DNA of 64,000 bases from Planctomycetota bacterium (GTDB lineage: Bacteria; Planctomycetota; Phycisphaerae; Sedimentisphaerales; Anaerohalosphaeraceae), in contig VGXU01000001.1 of assembly GCA_016873215.1 (NCBI GenBank), positions 1-64,000 on the forward strand, written 5' to 3'. The notes under the pieces are model-generated. The model did no database searches and was not told the DNA's origin. It saw only the letters and a list, made by a program, of their open reading frames with translations. Made by a program: the position numbers and the translations under genes. Shown here piece by piece: positions 8,520 to 17,369 of this stretch; positions within the stretch are counted from its first letter, which is position 1, and each line of letters begins with the position of its first letter.

Positions 8520-10313
8520 GTGCCTGAAGTTCATTATAAAATTACATTATGTGACGGAACGAGTTGTATTCGCAAGCAATCCAAGCAGATTCATCAGATT
8601 CTCGATCAGGAACTAAGGAAGCGGAATCTGAAAGAGGTGGTGAGCGTTCATCTGAGCGGCTGTCTGGGGATGTGTGCCAAGGGACCGATTCTGATTATTA
8701 ATCCGGGCTATGTGATGTACGGCAATATCACGGAGGCCGACATTCCGGAAATTGTGGAATCGCATTTGGTCCACGATACGCCGGTCGCCCGGCTGATGGT
8801 GGAAGAAAATCACCTGTATAATCGCTTCTTCCGTATTTTCGGCGACGTGGATTTCTTCGGCAAACAGATGCGTATTACGCTTCGCAACTGCGGCATTATT
8901 GATCCGGAAAATATCGACGATTATCTGTCTGTTCGCGGCTATGAAGCGCTGGCCAAGGTGCTGACGGATATGAAGCCTGAACAGGTGGTTTCCGAGGTCA
9001 AGAAAAGCGGCCTTCGCGGTCGCGGCGGCGCGGGATTCCCGACGGGAATGAAATGGGAGTTCACCGCCAAACAGCCGGCGGGGGAGAAATACGTGATATG
9101 CAATGCCGACGAAGGCGACCCGGGAGCATTTATGGACCGCAGCGCCATCGAGGGCGACCCCCATACCGTTCTGGAAGGAATGATTATCGGCGGTTACGCG
9201 GTGGGTTCCAGTCGGGGGGTTGTCTATATCCGGGCGGAGTATCCGCTGGCGATCAAGCGTCTGGAGAAGGCCATCGCCGCGGCGCGGGAACACGGCTTTT
9301 TGGGACAGAATATCCTCGGGTCTAATTTTTCGTTTGATATTGAAATTCGTCTTGGCGCAGGCGCCTTTGTCTGCGGCGAGGAGACGGCCCTGATTCATTC
9401 GATTGAAGGCTCTCGCGGAATGCCGAGGCCCCGGCCTCCATTCCCGGCCGTCAGTGGTCTGTTCGGCAGGCCAACGCTGATTAATAACGTCGAGACGTGG
9501 GCGAATATCCCCGTGATAATTCTTGACGGCGGCGAATGGTTCTCCGGCATCGGCACGCAGGGCAGCAAAGGCACAAAAGTGTTCGCGCTGGCCGGCAAGG
9601 TTCGCAATACGGGGCTTGTGGAAGTGCCAATGGGGACGACGCTGCGGGAAATCGTGTTTGATATCGGCGGCGGTATTCCCAATGGGCGCAAATTCAAGGC
9701 GGTGCAAACCGGCGGTCCCAGCGGCGGATGTCTTCCGGAGCCGTATCTCGATACACCGATTGATTATGAATCACTGGCCAAGGCCGGTTCGATTATGGGT
9801 TCCGGCGGGATGATTGTCATTGATGAAGATTCCTGCATGGTCAATATCGCCAGGTTCTTCATTGAATTTACGCAGAGCGAATCCTGCGGCAAATGTGCTC
9901 CGTGCCGGGAAGGCACCCGACGAATGCTGGAGATTCTGACCCGCATTACCGAGGGCAAAGGCTGTCCGGAGGATATCGACAAGCTCGAACGGCTGGGTGC
10001 GATGATTAAGAAATCCTCGCTGTGCGGTCTGGGCCAGTCGGCGCCAAACCCGATACTCAGTACAATCAAAAATTTCCGTGAGGAATATGAAGAGCATGTC
10101 AATCAGAAGAAATGCCGGGCCGGTGTTTGTGCGGCGATGCTCAGCTATACCATTAACGATAATTGCGTGGGGTGCGGTGCGTGCAAGCGGGCCTGCCCGG
10201 TCAATGCCATCGACGGCACTCGCAAGGAAAAGCACCATATCGACCCGAACAAGTGTATTAAATGCGGACAATGTTATTCCGTTTGTAAATTCAGTGCGGT
10301 TGCCAAAGCATAG
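8520..10313 (+). CDS. hydB: NADH-binding flavoprotein subunit of trimeric [FeFe] hydrogenase (HydB/NuoF-like)
   Basis: This subunit carries FMN and NADH sites and links NAD+/NADH to the hydrogenase. About 597 residues are expected from the GTG at 8520, which has AAAGGAAAG upstream; a longer in-frame extension to 8445 has a poor N-terminus. Domains in order: N-terminal thioredoxin-like [2Fe-2S] domain (CDGTSC and SGCLGMC), NuoF domain with the FMN/NADH loop GRGGAGFPTGMKW, the [4Fe-4S] motif SCGKCAPCREGT, and a C-terminal 2[4Fe-4S] ferredoxin (CVGCGACKRACP and CIKCGQCYSVCK). The architecture matches HydB of electron-bifurcating hydrogenases. It is followed immediately by hydA. Confidence 0.94.
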   Translation: MPEVHYKITLCDGTSCIRKQSKQIHQILDQELRKRNLKEVVSVHLSGCLGMCAKGPILIINPGYVMYGNITEADIPEIVESHLVHDTPVARLMVEENHLYNRFFRIFGDVDFFGKQMRITLRNCGIIDPENIDDYLSVRGYEALAKVLTDMKPEQVVSEVKKSGLRGRGGAGFPTGMKWEFTAKQPAGEKYVICNADEGDPGAFMDRSAIEGDPHTVLEGMIIGGYAVGSSRGVVYIRAEYPLAIKRLEKAIAAAREHGFLGQNILGSNFSFDIEIRLGAGAFVCGEETALIHSIEGSRGMPRPRPPFPAVSGLFGRPTLINNVETWANIPVIILDGGEWFSGIGTQGSKGTKVFALAGKVRNTGLVEVPMGTTLREIVFDIGGGIPNGRKFKAVQTGGPSGGCLPEPYLDTPIDYESLAKAGSIMGSGGMIVIDEDSCMVNIARFFIEFTQSESCGKCAPCREGTRRMLEILTRITEGKGCPEDIDKLERLGAMIKKSSLCGLGQSAPNPILSTIKNFREEYEEHVNQKKCRAGVCAAMLSYTINDNCVGCGACKRACPVNAIDGTRKEKHHIDPNKCIKCGQCYSVCKFSAVAKA

Positions 10314-10333
10314 TGCGTAAGGATAAAGAAACA

Positions 10334-12106
10334 ATGGACAAAAAGATTACCATTTACATTAACAGCAAAGAATACAAAGTATCGCCGAACCAGACGATTA
10401 TGCAGGCGGCGGACCATTTGGGATTTCATATTCCGCGTCTGTGTTATCACCCGAAGCTGTCGATTGAGGGCGCCTGCCGGGTGTGTATTGTCGAGGTGGA
10501 GGGCATGCGGAATTTTGTCGCATCCTGTGCCTACCCGGTCAGCGACGGAATGAAAATTCACACCAATACCCAGGAATTGCGGCGTGCCCGTCGGGATATT
10601 GTCGAACTGCTGGTGGATAATCATCCGATGGACTGTCATACCTGCGAACGGGACGGCAACTGTGAACTGCAACGGCTGGCTTCTTCGATGGGCATTCGCG
10701 CCCGGCATTTTGTCGGCCAGCGCAAACAGTACGGCAGGGATTTGTCCGGCCAGGCGGTCATCCGAGACCCGGACAAGTGTATCTTGTGCGGACGGTGCGT
10801 GCGGATGTGTTCGGAAATCCAGCAGGTGCATAACCTGACGCAGGCGCATCGCGGTTTCGATACGGTGGTGATGCCGGCGTACAATATGCCGATGGCCGAA
10901 AGCGTCTGTACCGCCTGCGGGCAGTGCATCAATGTCTGTCCGACCGCAGCGTTCCTCGAAAAGAATTATACGCAGGAATTGTTTGAAAAGCTCAACGACC
11001 CGAACCTGATTAAAGTGGCGCAGTTCGCGCCGTCGGTTCGTGCGGCTATCGGCGAGGCATTTGGACTGGAAGCAGGGCATAATATGGAAGGCCAGCTTGT
11101 CGCGGCCCTGCGGAAGCTCGGATTTAATTATGTGTTCGACACGCAGTTCTCAGCAGACTTGACGATTATGGAAGAGGCGACGGAATTTCTCGAGCGCATC
11201 CAGAATAAGGGCAAGCTGCCGATGATTACCTCATGTTCGAGCGCCTGGATGAAGTGCATGGAGCAGTTTTATCCGGACCTGATTGAGAACATCTCGACCT
11301 GCAAGTCTCCGATGTCGATGCAGAGTGCATTAGCCAAGACCTTTTTCGCCCAGAAAATCGGTGTTGATCCGAAGAAAATTTTCAGTGTTGCGGCGATGTG
11401 CTGCACAGCCAAGAAATATGAAGCCGCACGGCCTGAACTGGACGTGGAAGGAATGCGGGCAACCGATATTGTGGTGACTACCCGTGAAATCGCATGGATG
11501 ATCAAATCAGCGGGCATTGATTTTCTGAATATCGAACCCGAAACCCAAGACCATCCCATCGGGATGTCCAGCGGCGCCGGCGTGATTTTCGGCACCACCG
11601 GCGGCGTGATGGAAGCATCCATCCGCACCGCCTACGAGCTTTATACCGGACAAACACTGGTGGATATCGAAGTCGAATCCATTCGCGGTCTTAAAGGCAT
11701 CAAAGAAGGTAAAGTGGTGATGGACGGCCAGGAAATTCGCGTCGCCGTGGCACATGGCTTAGGCAACGCCTGCAAACTGCTTGACGTTGTGCGCAAAGAC
11801 CCCGGCCGGTATCATTTTGTGGAGATCATGGGCTGTCCTGGCGGATGTGTTGGCGGTGGCGGGCAGCCTTATGCCGGCGTTAACTCCATTCCGCTGGATG
11901 AGGATGCACTGATGAAACGTGCCGAGGCGCTGTACAGCATCGACCGGGCCAAGACCATTCGACGCAGCTACGACAACCCGGATATCCAGAAACTCTATAA
12001 AGAATACTTGCAGCGGCCCGGAAGTCCGATTGCTCATAAACTGCTGCATACGCATTACAAACAGAAATTCCCCCAGGGAATTATCCCAAAAGAGGCTCTT
12101 AAATAA
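10334..12106 (+). CDS. hydA: [FeFe] hydrogenase catalytic subunit HydA, with altered L1/L2 motifs
   Basis: This is the H-cluster subunit that reduces protons or oxidises H2. From the ATG at 10334 it has 590 residues. It contains an N-terminal [2Fe-2S] domain (near CRVC), a His-Cys [4Fe-4S] motif (HPMDCHTCERDGNC), two ferredoxin-type clusters (CILCGRCVRMC, CTACGQCINVCP), the H-domain, and a C-terminal small-subunit-like tail (SYDNPDIQKLYKEYL). The H-cluster motifs are TSCSSAW (C301), MCCTAKKYE (C356-C357) and EIMGCPGGCVGGGGQP (C501, C505). Compared with the standard TSCCPxW and MPCxxKxxE, the second L1 cysteine is serine and the L2 proline is cysteine. HydB and HydC neighbours indicate a trimeric NAD- and ferredoxin-coupled enzyme. 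Confidence 0.95.
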   Translation: MDKKITIYINSKEYKVSPNQTIMQAADHLGFHIPRLCYHPKLSIEGACRVCIVEVEGMRNFVASCAYPVSDGMKIHTNTQELRRARRDIVELLVDNHPMDCHTCERDGNCELQRLASSMGIRARHFVGQRKQYGRDLSGQAVIRDPDKCILCGRCVRMCSEIQQVHNLTQAHRGFDTVVMPAYNMPMAESVCTACGQCINVCPTAAFLEKNYTQELFEKLNDPNLIKVAQFAPSVRAAIGEAFGLEAGHNMEGQLVAALRKLGFNYVFDTQFSADLTIMEEATEFLERIQNKGKLPMITSCSSAWMKCMEQFYPDLIENISTCKSPMSMQSALAKTFFAQKIGVDPKKIFSVAAMCCTAKKYEAARPELDVEGMRATDIVVTTREIAWMIKSAGIDFLNIEPETQDHPIGMSSGAGVIFGTTGGVMEASIRTAYELYTGQTLVDIEVESIRGLKGIKEGKVVMDGQEIRVAVAHGLGNACKLLDVVRKDPGRYHFVEIMGCPGGCVGGGGQPYAGVNSIPLDEDALMKRAEALYSIDRAKTIRRSYDNPDIQKLYKEYLQRPGSPIAHKLLHTHYKQKFPQGIIPKEALK

Positions 12107-12120
12107 AGCGGAGAACGACA

Positions 12121-12618
12121 ATGGTGGAAATGGCACAGGAAAAAATGGACGAACTCAGGACGTTTATCGCGGCCTGCATGCAGAAAGAATATTCGGATTC
12201 GTATCTTATCGCGGTTCTGCACAAGGCGCAGGAATTATTTGGTTATTTGCCCGTCGAGGTGATGGACGAGGTGGCCCAGAGAATGAATATCCCCACCGCC
12301 CACCTCTGGGGCGTGGCGACGTTTTATCATTATTTTAATCTCAAGCCCATTGGCAAATACGTCATCAGCGTCTGTCTCGGCACGGCCTGTTATGTCAAGG
12401 GAGCTACGGAAGTGCTGGAAGCAATTAAACGGGAATTGGGTGTAGAGATTGGCCAAACAACCGCGGATAATTTATTCACGCTGCATGAAGCAAGATGTCT
12501 GGGCGCCTGCGGCATTGCGCCGGTTATTATGATTAACGACAAGATATATGGAGAATTGGACGCCAAAAAAGTCGTGGCGCTGATTAACCAGTACCGCAAG
12601 ACCGCTCAAGTAGCGTGA
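12121..12618 (+). CDS. hydC: NuoE-like [2Fe-2S] subunit of trimeric [FeFe] hydrogenase (HydC)
   Basis: This 165-residue NuoE-like thioredoxin-fold protein carries one [2Fe-2S] cluster. The ligand motifs are CLGTAC and CLGACG, and the family block GVATFYHYFNL precedes them. A GGAGAACG ribosome site lies just before the ATG. It starts 14 bases after hydA and completes the HydABC set (catalytic HydA, flavoprotein HydB, small HydC), the arrangement known from bifurcating hydrogenases. In those enzymes the complex couples exergonic oxidation of reduced ferredoxin to NADH oxidation during H2 formation, or the reverse. Confidence 0.94.
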   Translation: MVEMAQEKMDELRTFIAACMQKEYSDSYLIAVLHKAQELFGYLPVEVMDEVAQRMNIPTAHLWGVATFYHYFNLKPIGKYVISVCLGTACYVKGATEVLEAIKRELGVEIGQTTADNLFTLHEARCLGACGIAPVIMINDKIYGELDAKKVVALINQYRKTAQVA

Positions 12619-12653
12619 GTATTTTGATTTTCATGTTTTTTTGAACGTGACCT

Positions 12654-12671
12654 TTGTGAAATTTTGTACAA
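12654..12671. promoter_or_regulatory. candidate Rex-type operator before the receiver gene
   Basis: TTGTGAA-ATTT-TGTACAA is close to the Rex consensus TTGTGAA-n4-TTCACAA: the left half is exact and the right half matches five of seven positions. It lies in the 158-base gap between hydC and the receiver gene, upstream of TATAAA at about 12702. Binding by the Rex protein encoded in the same cluster is inference. Confidence 0.4.
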
Positions 12672-12776
12672 AATTTGCGGGACAAAGGGATGAAAATAGT
12701 GTATAAATCTGGCACAATAAAATGTGATGTTCAACGTGCCGGCGAGAACGAATAATAACGATACAGGAGTACCAGG

Positions 12777-13160
12777 ATGGCCAAGAAGATTTTGGTGATT
12801 GACGATGACCCGGATTTTGTGGAATCAGTAGAAAACCTGCTGGAGGCCAAAGGCTACCAGGTGGTTTCCGCTTCCAACGGCAAAGAAGGTGTGGAAAAAG
12901 CCAAGGCTGAAAAGCCCAACCTGATTTTGCTGGATGTGATGATGAATACCAAAGATGAGGGGTTCAATGTGGCCCGCCAGATACACGAGATACCGGAAAT
13001 CAAGGGGACGCCGGTAGTGATGGTGACGGGGGTTCGCAAGGAAATGAACCTGCCATTCGGTTTTGAGCCGGATGAAACATGGCTTCCGGTTAAAGAAGTT
13101 CTCGAAAAACCCGTCAAGCCGGAAACTTTGCTCAGCGCTGTTGTTAATGCGCTAAAATAG
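12777..13160 (+). CDS. stand-alone response regulator receiver protein
   Basis: This 127-residue protein is a single CheY-like receiver domain without an output domain. It shows the acidic pair in VIDDDPDF, the phosphoacceptor aspartate in LILLDVMM, a threonine in MVTG, and the conserved lysine in EKPVKPE. AGGAG lies eight bases before the ATG. It is the last gene of the hydrogenase cluster, and the kinase lies at the front, so the two probably form a pair. With no DNA-binding domain it must act by protein contact or in a phosphorelay. The extended loop between the TG and KP motifs (about 20 residues with two acidic patches) is longer than in CheY. Confidence 0.88.
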   Translation: MAKKILVIDDDPDFVESVENLLEAKGYQVVSASNGKEGVEKAKAEKPNLILLDVMMNTKDEGFNVARQIHEIPEIKGTPVVMVTGVRKEMNLPFGFEPDETWLPVKEVLEKPVKPETLLSAVVNALK

Positions 13161-13679
13161 ACCGCTTACTATGTGATGAACAACGAGAAGATGTTGGAAC
13201 GAATGGGTCTTAGCGATCCATTCGTTTCTTTTCATTTTCGTAATACTTCAGCGGTAATCGCCAATCGTTAGTGCTGCACCAAAACACCTTTGCGAAAGAA
13301 CGAATCACTGCGAAGCCGTGTTGATCAGAACCTTGCCGCCATCAAATCCTCGCCGCGCCTTGTTCAACCATTTTTTCATGCTCCAAGTGCAGCCTATACT
13401 ATGAACTGATTAGTAAATTGTTTTACAGAAATGAATTAAAAAATCGTCCCCGATAGGATTCGAACCTACAACCCTTGGCTTCGGAGGCCAATACTCTATC
13501 CAGTTGAGCTACGAGGACATAAATTGCCGCTTTTAGCGGCTTTTCTATTATCCACACCGCCGGGCGAAAGTCCAGTATTTTCCGATTCCGTCGGCCAGGG
13601 ATTAACTTTTACAAATCGCCCGCGCGGGATATAATATGCCCCGTAAAATGCCAATAATGTCAGGAAGCAGACCTCCGAT
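13161..13679. other. intergenic stretch holding a tRNA gene
   Basis: Apart from the tRNA-Arg at 13445-13518, nothing that looks like a gene, terminator or strong promoter is visible in these 519 bases. Confidence 0.5.
13445..13518 (-). tRNA. tRNA-Arg (anticodon CCG)
   Basis: The minus strand folds as a 74-nt cloverleaf. The acceptor stem pairs GTCCTCG with CGGGGAC with a G discriminator, the D arm contains AGCTCAACTGG, the anticodon stem TTGGC/GCCAA encloses loop CTCCGAA with anticodon CCG, and the T arm carries GGTTCGAATCC. The 3' CCA is not encoded. It reads CGG arginine codons. Confidence 0.95.
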
Positions 13680-14987
13680 ATGTGCTGGTTAATAAATATC
13701 TTATATGTTATCATGCTGATTTTGTACAGCCCGGTGATTGTGTATCGAATGATAGTGCAGAATCGGTACCGAACCGGCTGGTCGCAGCGGCTGGGCCGGG
13801 TCGGTCGAAAATGGCCGGACAAAAAATGCCTCTGGCTGCACGCCGTCAGTGTCGGCGAAATCAACGCCGCACGCACCCTCATTGACGCTCTTAAACAATC
13901 GCTGCCCGATTACGAAATCGTCATCAGCGCCACCACCGACACTGGATTGGCGCGGGCCTGCGCGCTGTACGAAAAGCAGCACTCGGTATTTTATTTCCCG
14001 TTTGATTTTTCGTGTGTGATGAAAAAGGCCTTCGACCGCCTGCGCCCCGACGCGATTCTGCTGATGGAATTGGAAGTCTGGCCGCATCTGGCGTCCATCG
14101 CCCATCGCAGAAATATTCCCGTTGTTGTCGTCAACGGCCGTATCAGCGACCGCTCTTTCCCAAAATATCTGAAGTTCCGCAACATCACCCGGTGGATGTT
14201 TGAAAAAGTGTCGCTGGTTTTGGCTCAGACGCAGGAATACGCCAATCGCTTCATCGCGCTGGGCTGTGAGCCGGGCAAAGTCATTGTCACCAGTTCATTA
14301 AAATATGATACTGCCCAGACCGATGGCGCCGTCAGCGGGTCCGACCGTCTGGCCGAACAGATTCGCCTTGAGAACGACCGCTTATGGGTGCTGGGCGGCA
14401 CAGGCCCCGGCGAGGAACAGATCGGTTTAGACGTATTTGCCCGGCTGAAAAAAGACCTCGGTCTCGAAACCCTGCGATTAGCGATAGTGCCGCGAAAACC
14501 GGAACGTTTCGATGAAGTCGCGGGTCTGATTGAAAAGACCGGATTCGATTACGTGCGATTCAGCAAACTCAAAGAAGATAATTCCCGCGCCGAAGGAAAG
14601 CCTGCGGTGATTCTGGGGGACACAATGGGCGATTTGAAAAAATTTTACGCGATGGCGAAGGTTGTTTTCGTCGGGCGGACGCTCGTGCCGATGGGCGGCT
14701 CGGATATGATGGAGCCGGCGGCGCTGGGCCGATGCACAACCTTCGGTCCGCACACGTTTAATTTCAGGCAGACCGTCGATGCACTGCTGGAAGGCAACGG
14801 CGCTATTGTTGTCGCCGACGCTGAAGAGCTGTATGACATTACCAAGAAATGCTTCAGCAACCCCGACTTCGCCAATGCCATCGCCGCGGTGGGACAGAAA
14901 ATCATCCGCCAAAACCAGGGCGCCACTCAAAAAACCGTAGAATCAATTATAAAAACGGTCTTGAAAATAAATAAGGAAAAGTTATAA
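13680..14987 (+). CDS. waaA: 3-deoxy-D-manno-octulosonic-acid (Kdo) transferase
   Basis: WaaA/KdtA adds Kdo to lipid IV-A at the inner face of the cytoplasmic membrane, an essential step in LPS core synthesis. The 435 residues are typical. There is an N-terminal membrane anchor (residues 4-25), then the family blocks WLHAVSVGE, ATTDTGLARA, ELEVWP and NGRISDRSFP, and a C-terminal nucleotide-sugar half ending in VFVGRTLVPMGGSDMMEPAALG. It stands alone between the tRNA and the acyl-CoA gene cluster. Its presence supports an outer membrane with LPS-like lipid. Confidence 0.93.
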   Translation: MCWLINILYVIMLILYSPVIVYRMIVQNRYRTGWSQRLGRVGRKWPDKKCLWLHAVSVGEINAARTLIDALKQSLPDYEIVISATTDTGLARACALYEKQHSVFYFPFDFSCVMKKAFDRLRPDAILLMELEVWPHLASIAHRRNIPVVVVNGRISDRSFPKYLKFRNITRWMFEKVSLVLAQTQEYANRFIALGCEPGKVIVTSSLKYDTAQTDGAVSGSDRLAEQIRLENDRLWVLGGTGPGEEQIGLDVFARLKKDLGLETLRLAIVPRKPERFDEVAGLIEKTGFDYVRFSKLKEDNSRAEGKPAVILGDTMGDLKKFYAMAKVVFVGRTLVPMGGSDMMEPAALGRCTTFGPHTFNFRQTVDALLEGNGAIVVADAEELYDITKKCFSNPDFANAIAAVGQKIIRQNQGATQKTVESIIKTVLKINKEKL

Positions 14988-15250
14988 TAGCGTCGTGTTT
15001 TACCATTCCGGCCCTCTCCAGCTTTCGCATAAGGCAAAATCGAGTCAGAAAAGACTTCTTTGCGGTGAATTGCCGACGAAACGGACTCGCATCCAAACGG
15101 GCGGGGAGGAAAGTTTTTTGTTTATGTTTTTGCAGTAGAATACTGACCGTTGTCGGCTCAGAACGTTGTGATTTTGGTGCATTAAGAAGTCGAAAATCGG
15201 CAAAGAAACTTTTGTTGTTATGAGCATATTAGAAAGGTATAGTGCTTGTT

Positions 15251-17353
15251 ATGAGTCTTGAGAAATTTTTCAACCCGGCATCGGTGGCTATCGTCGGCGC
15301 TTCCCAAACGCCGGGCAAAGTGGGTTATGAAATCCTGGTCAATATGATTAAGGCCGGATACCCGGGGAAATTATACCCCATCAATCCCAATGCCAAAGAA
15401 ATTGAAGGGATTGCGTGTTATCCGGACATTGCCTCTATTGGCCAGACACCGGAACTGGCCGTTATTGTTGTGCCGGCCAAGGCGGTCCCTGCGGTGATGC
15501 AGCAGTGTGCCAAGGCGGGCGTTAAATCAGTGGTAGTCATTACCGCCGGTTTCAAAGAAGTCGGCCCGGAAGGCAAGGAGCTGGAACAGCAAATTGTACA
15601 AATTGCCAAACAGGCCGGGATTCGCGTCATTGGCCCCAATTGCTTAGGTGTCATTTCCCCAATTGAAAAGCTCAATGCCAGTTTTGGCGGTGATTTACCG
15701 CAATCCGGTGTCATCGGTTATATCTCCCAGTCCGGCGCGCTGCTGGCTGCGATTCTCGATGCCGCAAATGCCATGGGCATCGGATTCAGCAAACTGGCCA
15801 GTATTGGTAATAAAGCCGACGTCGATGAATTGGACCTCCTCAAGGCTTTCGGTTCCGACCCGAGTGTCAAAGTCATCGCAGGCTACCTCGAAAGCATTAC
15901 CGATGGAAATGATTTTCTCAGAGAAGCCGAGCAGGTTTCGCTTAAAAAACCCATCCTGTTGATGAAATCCGGCGGTACCGAAGCCGGCGCCAAAGCCGCC
16001 TCATCCCATACCGGCAGCCTGGCCGGCAGCGAAACCGCCTATGAATGTATGTTCGACCGCGCCGGAATTATCCGGTGTTCTTCCATTAAGGTTCAGTTCG
16101 ATTTTGCCCGCACGTTTGTCAGCCAGCCCCTCCCGGCCGGCCGCCGCGTCGCCATTATTACCAATGCCGGAGGCCCCGGTATTATGGCCGCCGACGCTAT
16201 TGAACGGGAAGAACTCGAATTCGCCAAATTAACCCCGAAAACAATCAAAATGCTGCAGGAAAAACTTCCCGCCGCCGCAAATTTTTATAACCCTGTGGAT
16301 ATTCTCGGCGACGCTCTGGCAGACCGCTATGAGTTTGCCATCGAGACGGTTCTCGACGACCCCGGCGTGGATGCGGCGTTGATTCTGCTGACGCCGCAGG
16401 CCATGACCGAGGCCACAAAGACCGCCGAGACAGTCGTTAAAATTCTTCGCAAAAAGACCCAAAAGCCCGTGCTGATCTGTTTTCTTGGCGGCGGTAAAGT
16501 TGCAGAAGCCGTGGAATTATTCCGCAAAGAACACCTCCCCTATTACGATTCCCCGGAGATTGCCGTTCAGACCCTGCGGGTCATGGCCGATTATGTCCGG
16601 TGGCGCTCCAGACCTAAACGTGTGGTAAAAATGTTCGCCGTCAACCGCAGAAAAGCGGAGAATATCATCGAGCGGAATCTGCGTATGGGAACAACCGACC
16701 TCAGCGAAGCTGATTCCAAGGAAGTTCTCGAAGCCTACGGATTCGTCACTCCCAAAGGGTCCATCGCCACAACCTCCGAACAGGCGGCCGGCATCGCCGA
16801 ACAAATCGGTTTCCCCGTCGTGATGAAAATCTGGTCGCCGGACCTGACGCACAAATCCGACCTCGGCGGTGTTGTGCTGGGGCTGGAAAATAAAAGAGAA
16901 GTTATGGACGCCTTTGACCTGATGATGTATCGCATCCCCAAGAAGGCGCCTAAGGCCAAAATCCTCGGCGTGCTGGTGCAGGAAATGTGCCGGCGCGGCA
17001 AAGAAGTGGTTATCGGGATGAACCGCGACCCCCATTTCGGACCGCTGATTATGTTCGGCATGGGCGGGACTATGGTCGAAGTGCTTAAAGATGTCACCTT
17101 CTACCTGGCTCCCCTGACTGCCGACGAAGCCAAGCAGATGCTGATGAACACCAAAACCTATAAGGTATTAAAAGGATTCCGCGGCGAAGAAGGCGTGGAT
17201 ATCGACGCCATCGCCGAAAGCCTTCAGCGGCTTTCCCAGCTTGTCACGGAATTTCCCCAGATTCAGGAGTTGGATATCAACCCCTATATTGTCAGCGCGG
17301 CGGGAACCGCTCCTGTCGCCGTGGATGCCCGAATGCGAGTGAAAAAAGTTTAG
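15251..17353 (+). CDS. ADP-forming acetyl/acyl-CoA synthetase, fused alpha-beta
   Basis: The enzyme converts acetyl- or acyl-CoA, ADP and Pi to the acid, CoA and ATP, giving ATP by substrate-level phosphorylation in fermenters. About 700 residues hold the CoA-binding Rossmann domain (IVGASQTPGKVG, residues 15-30), the ligase-CoA domains, and the C-terminal ATP-grasp domain (from about residue 480, with VVMKIWSPDLTHKSDLGG). The catalytic histidine of the central loop is probably in ASSHTGSLAGSE. The start is ambiguous: a GTG at 15242 lies closer to the AAAGG site, while the ATG at 15251 gives the usual MSLEKFF N-terminus. It is the first of three genes in a row dealing with acyl-CoA. Confidence 0.92.
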   Translation: MSLEKFFNPASVAIVGASQTPGKVGYEILVNMIKAGYPGKLYPINPNAKEIEGIACYPDIASIGQTPELAVIVVPAKAVPAVMQQCAKAGVKSVVVITAGFKEVGPEGKELEQQIVQIAKQAGIRVIGPNCLGVISPIEKLNASFGGDLPQSGVIGYISQSGALLAAILDAANAMGIGFSKLASIGNKADVDELDLLKAFGSDPSVKVIAGYLESITDGNDFLREAEQVSLKKPILLMKSGGTEAGAKAASSHTGSLAGSETAYECMFDRAGIIRCSSIKVQFDFARTFVSQPLPAGRRVAIITNAGGPGIMAADAIEREELEFAKLTPKTIKMLQEKLPAAANFYNPVDILGDALADRYEFAIETVLDDPGVDAALILLTPQAMTEATKTAETVVKILRKKTQKPVLICFLGGGKVAEAVELFRKEHLPYYDSPEIAVQTLRVMADYVRWRSRPKRVVKMFAVNRRKAENIIERNLRMGTTDLSEADSKEVLEAYGFVTPKGSIATTSEQAAGIAEQIGFPVVMKIWSPDLTHKSDLGGVVLGLENKREVMDAFDLMMYRIPKKAPKAKILGVLVQEMCRRGKEVVIGMNRDPHFGPLIMFGMGGTMVEVLKDVTFYLAPLTADEAKQMLMNTKTYKVLKGFRGEEGVDIDAIAESLQRLSQLVTEFPQIQELDINPYIVSAAGTAPVAVDARMRVKKV

Positions 17354-17369
17354 CAGGACATAACCAACT

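Noticed and set aside
8613-9707. 364-codon frame antisense to the NuoF-like subunit
   Set aside because: Shadow of a strong coding gene with many His residues from mirrored codons; no start signals.
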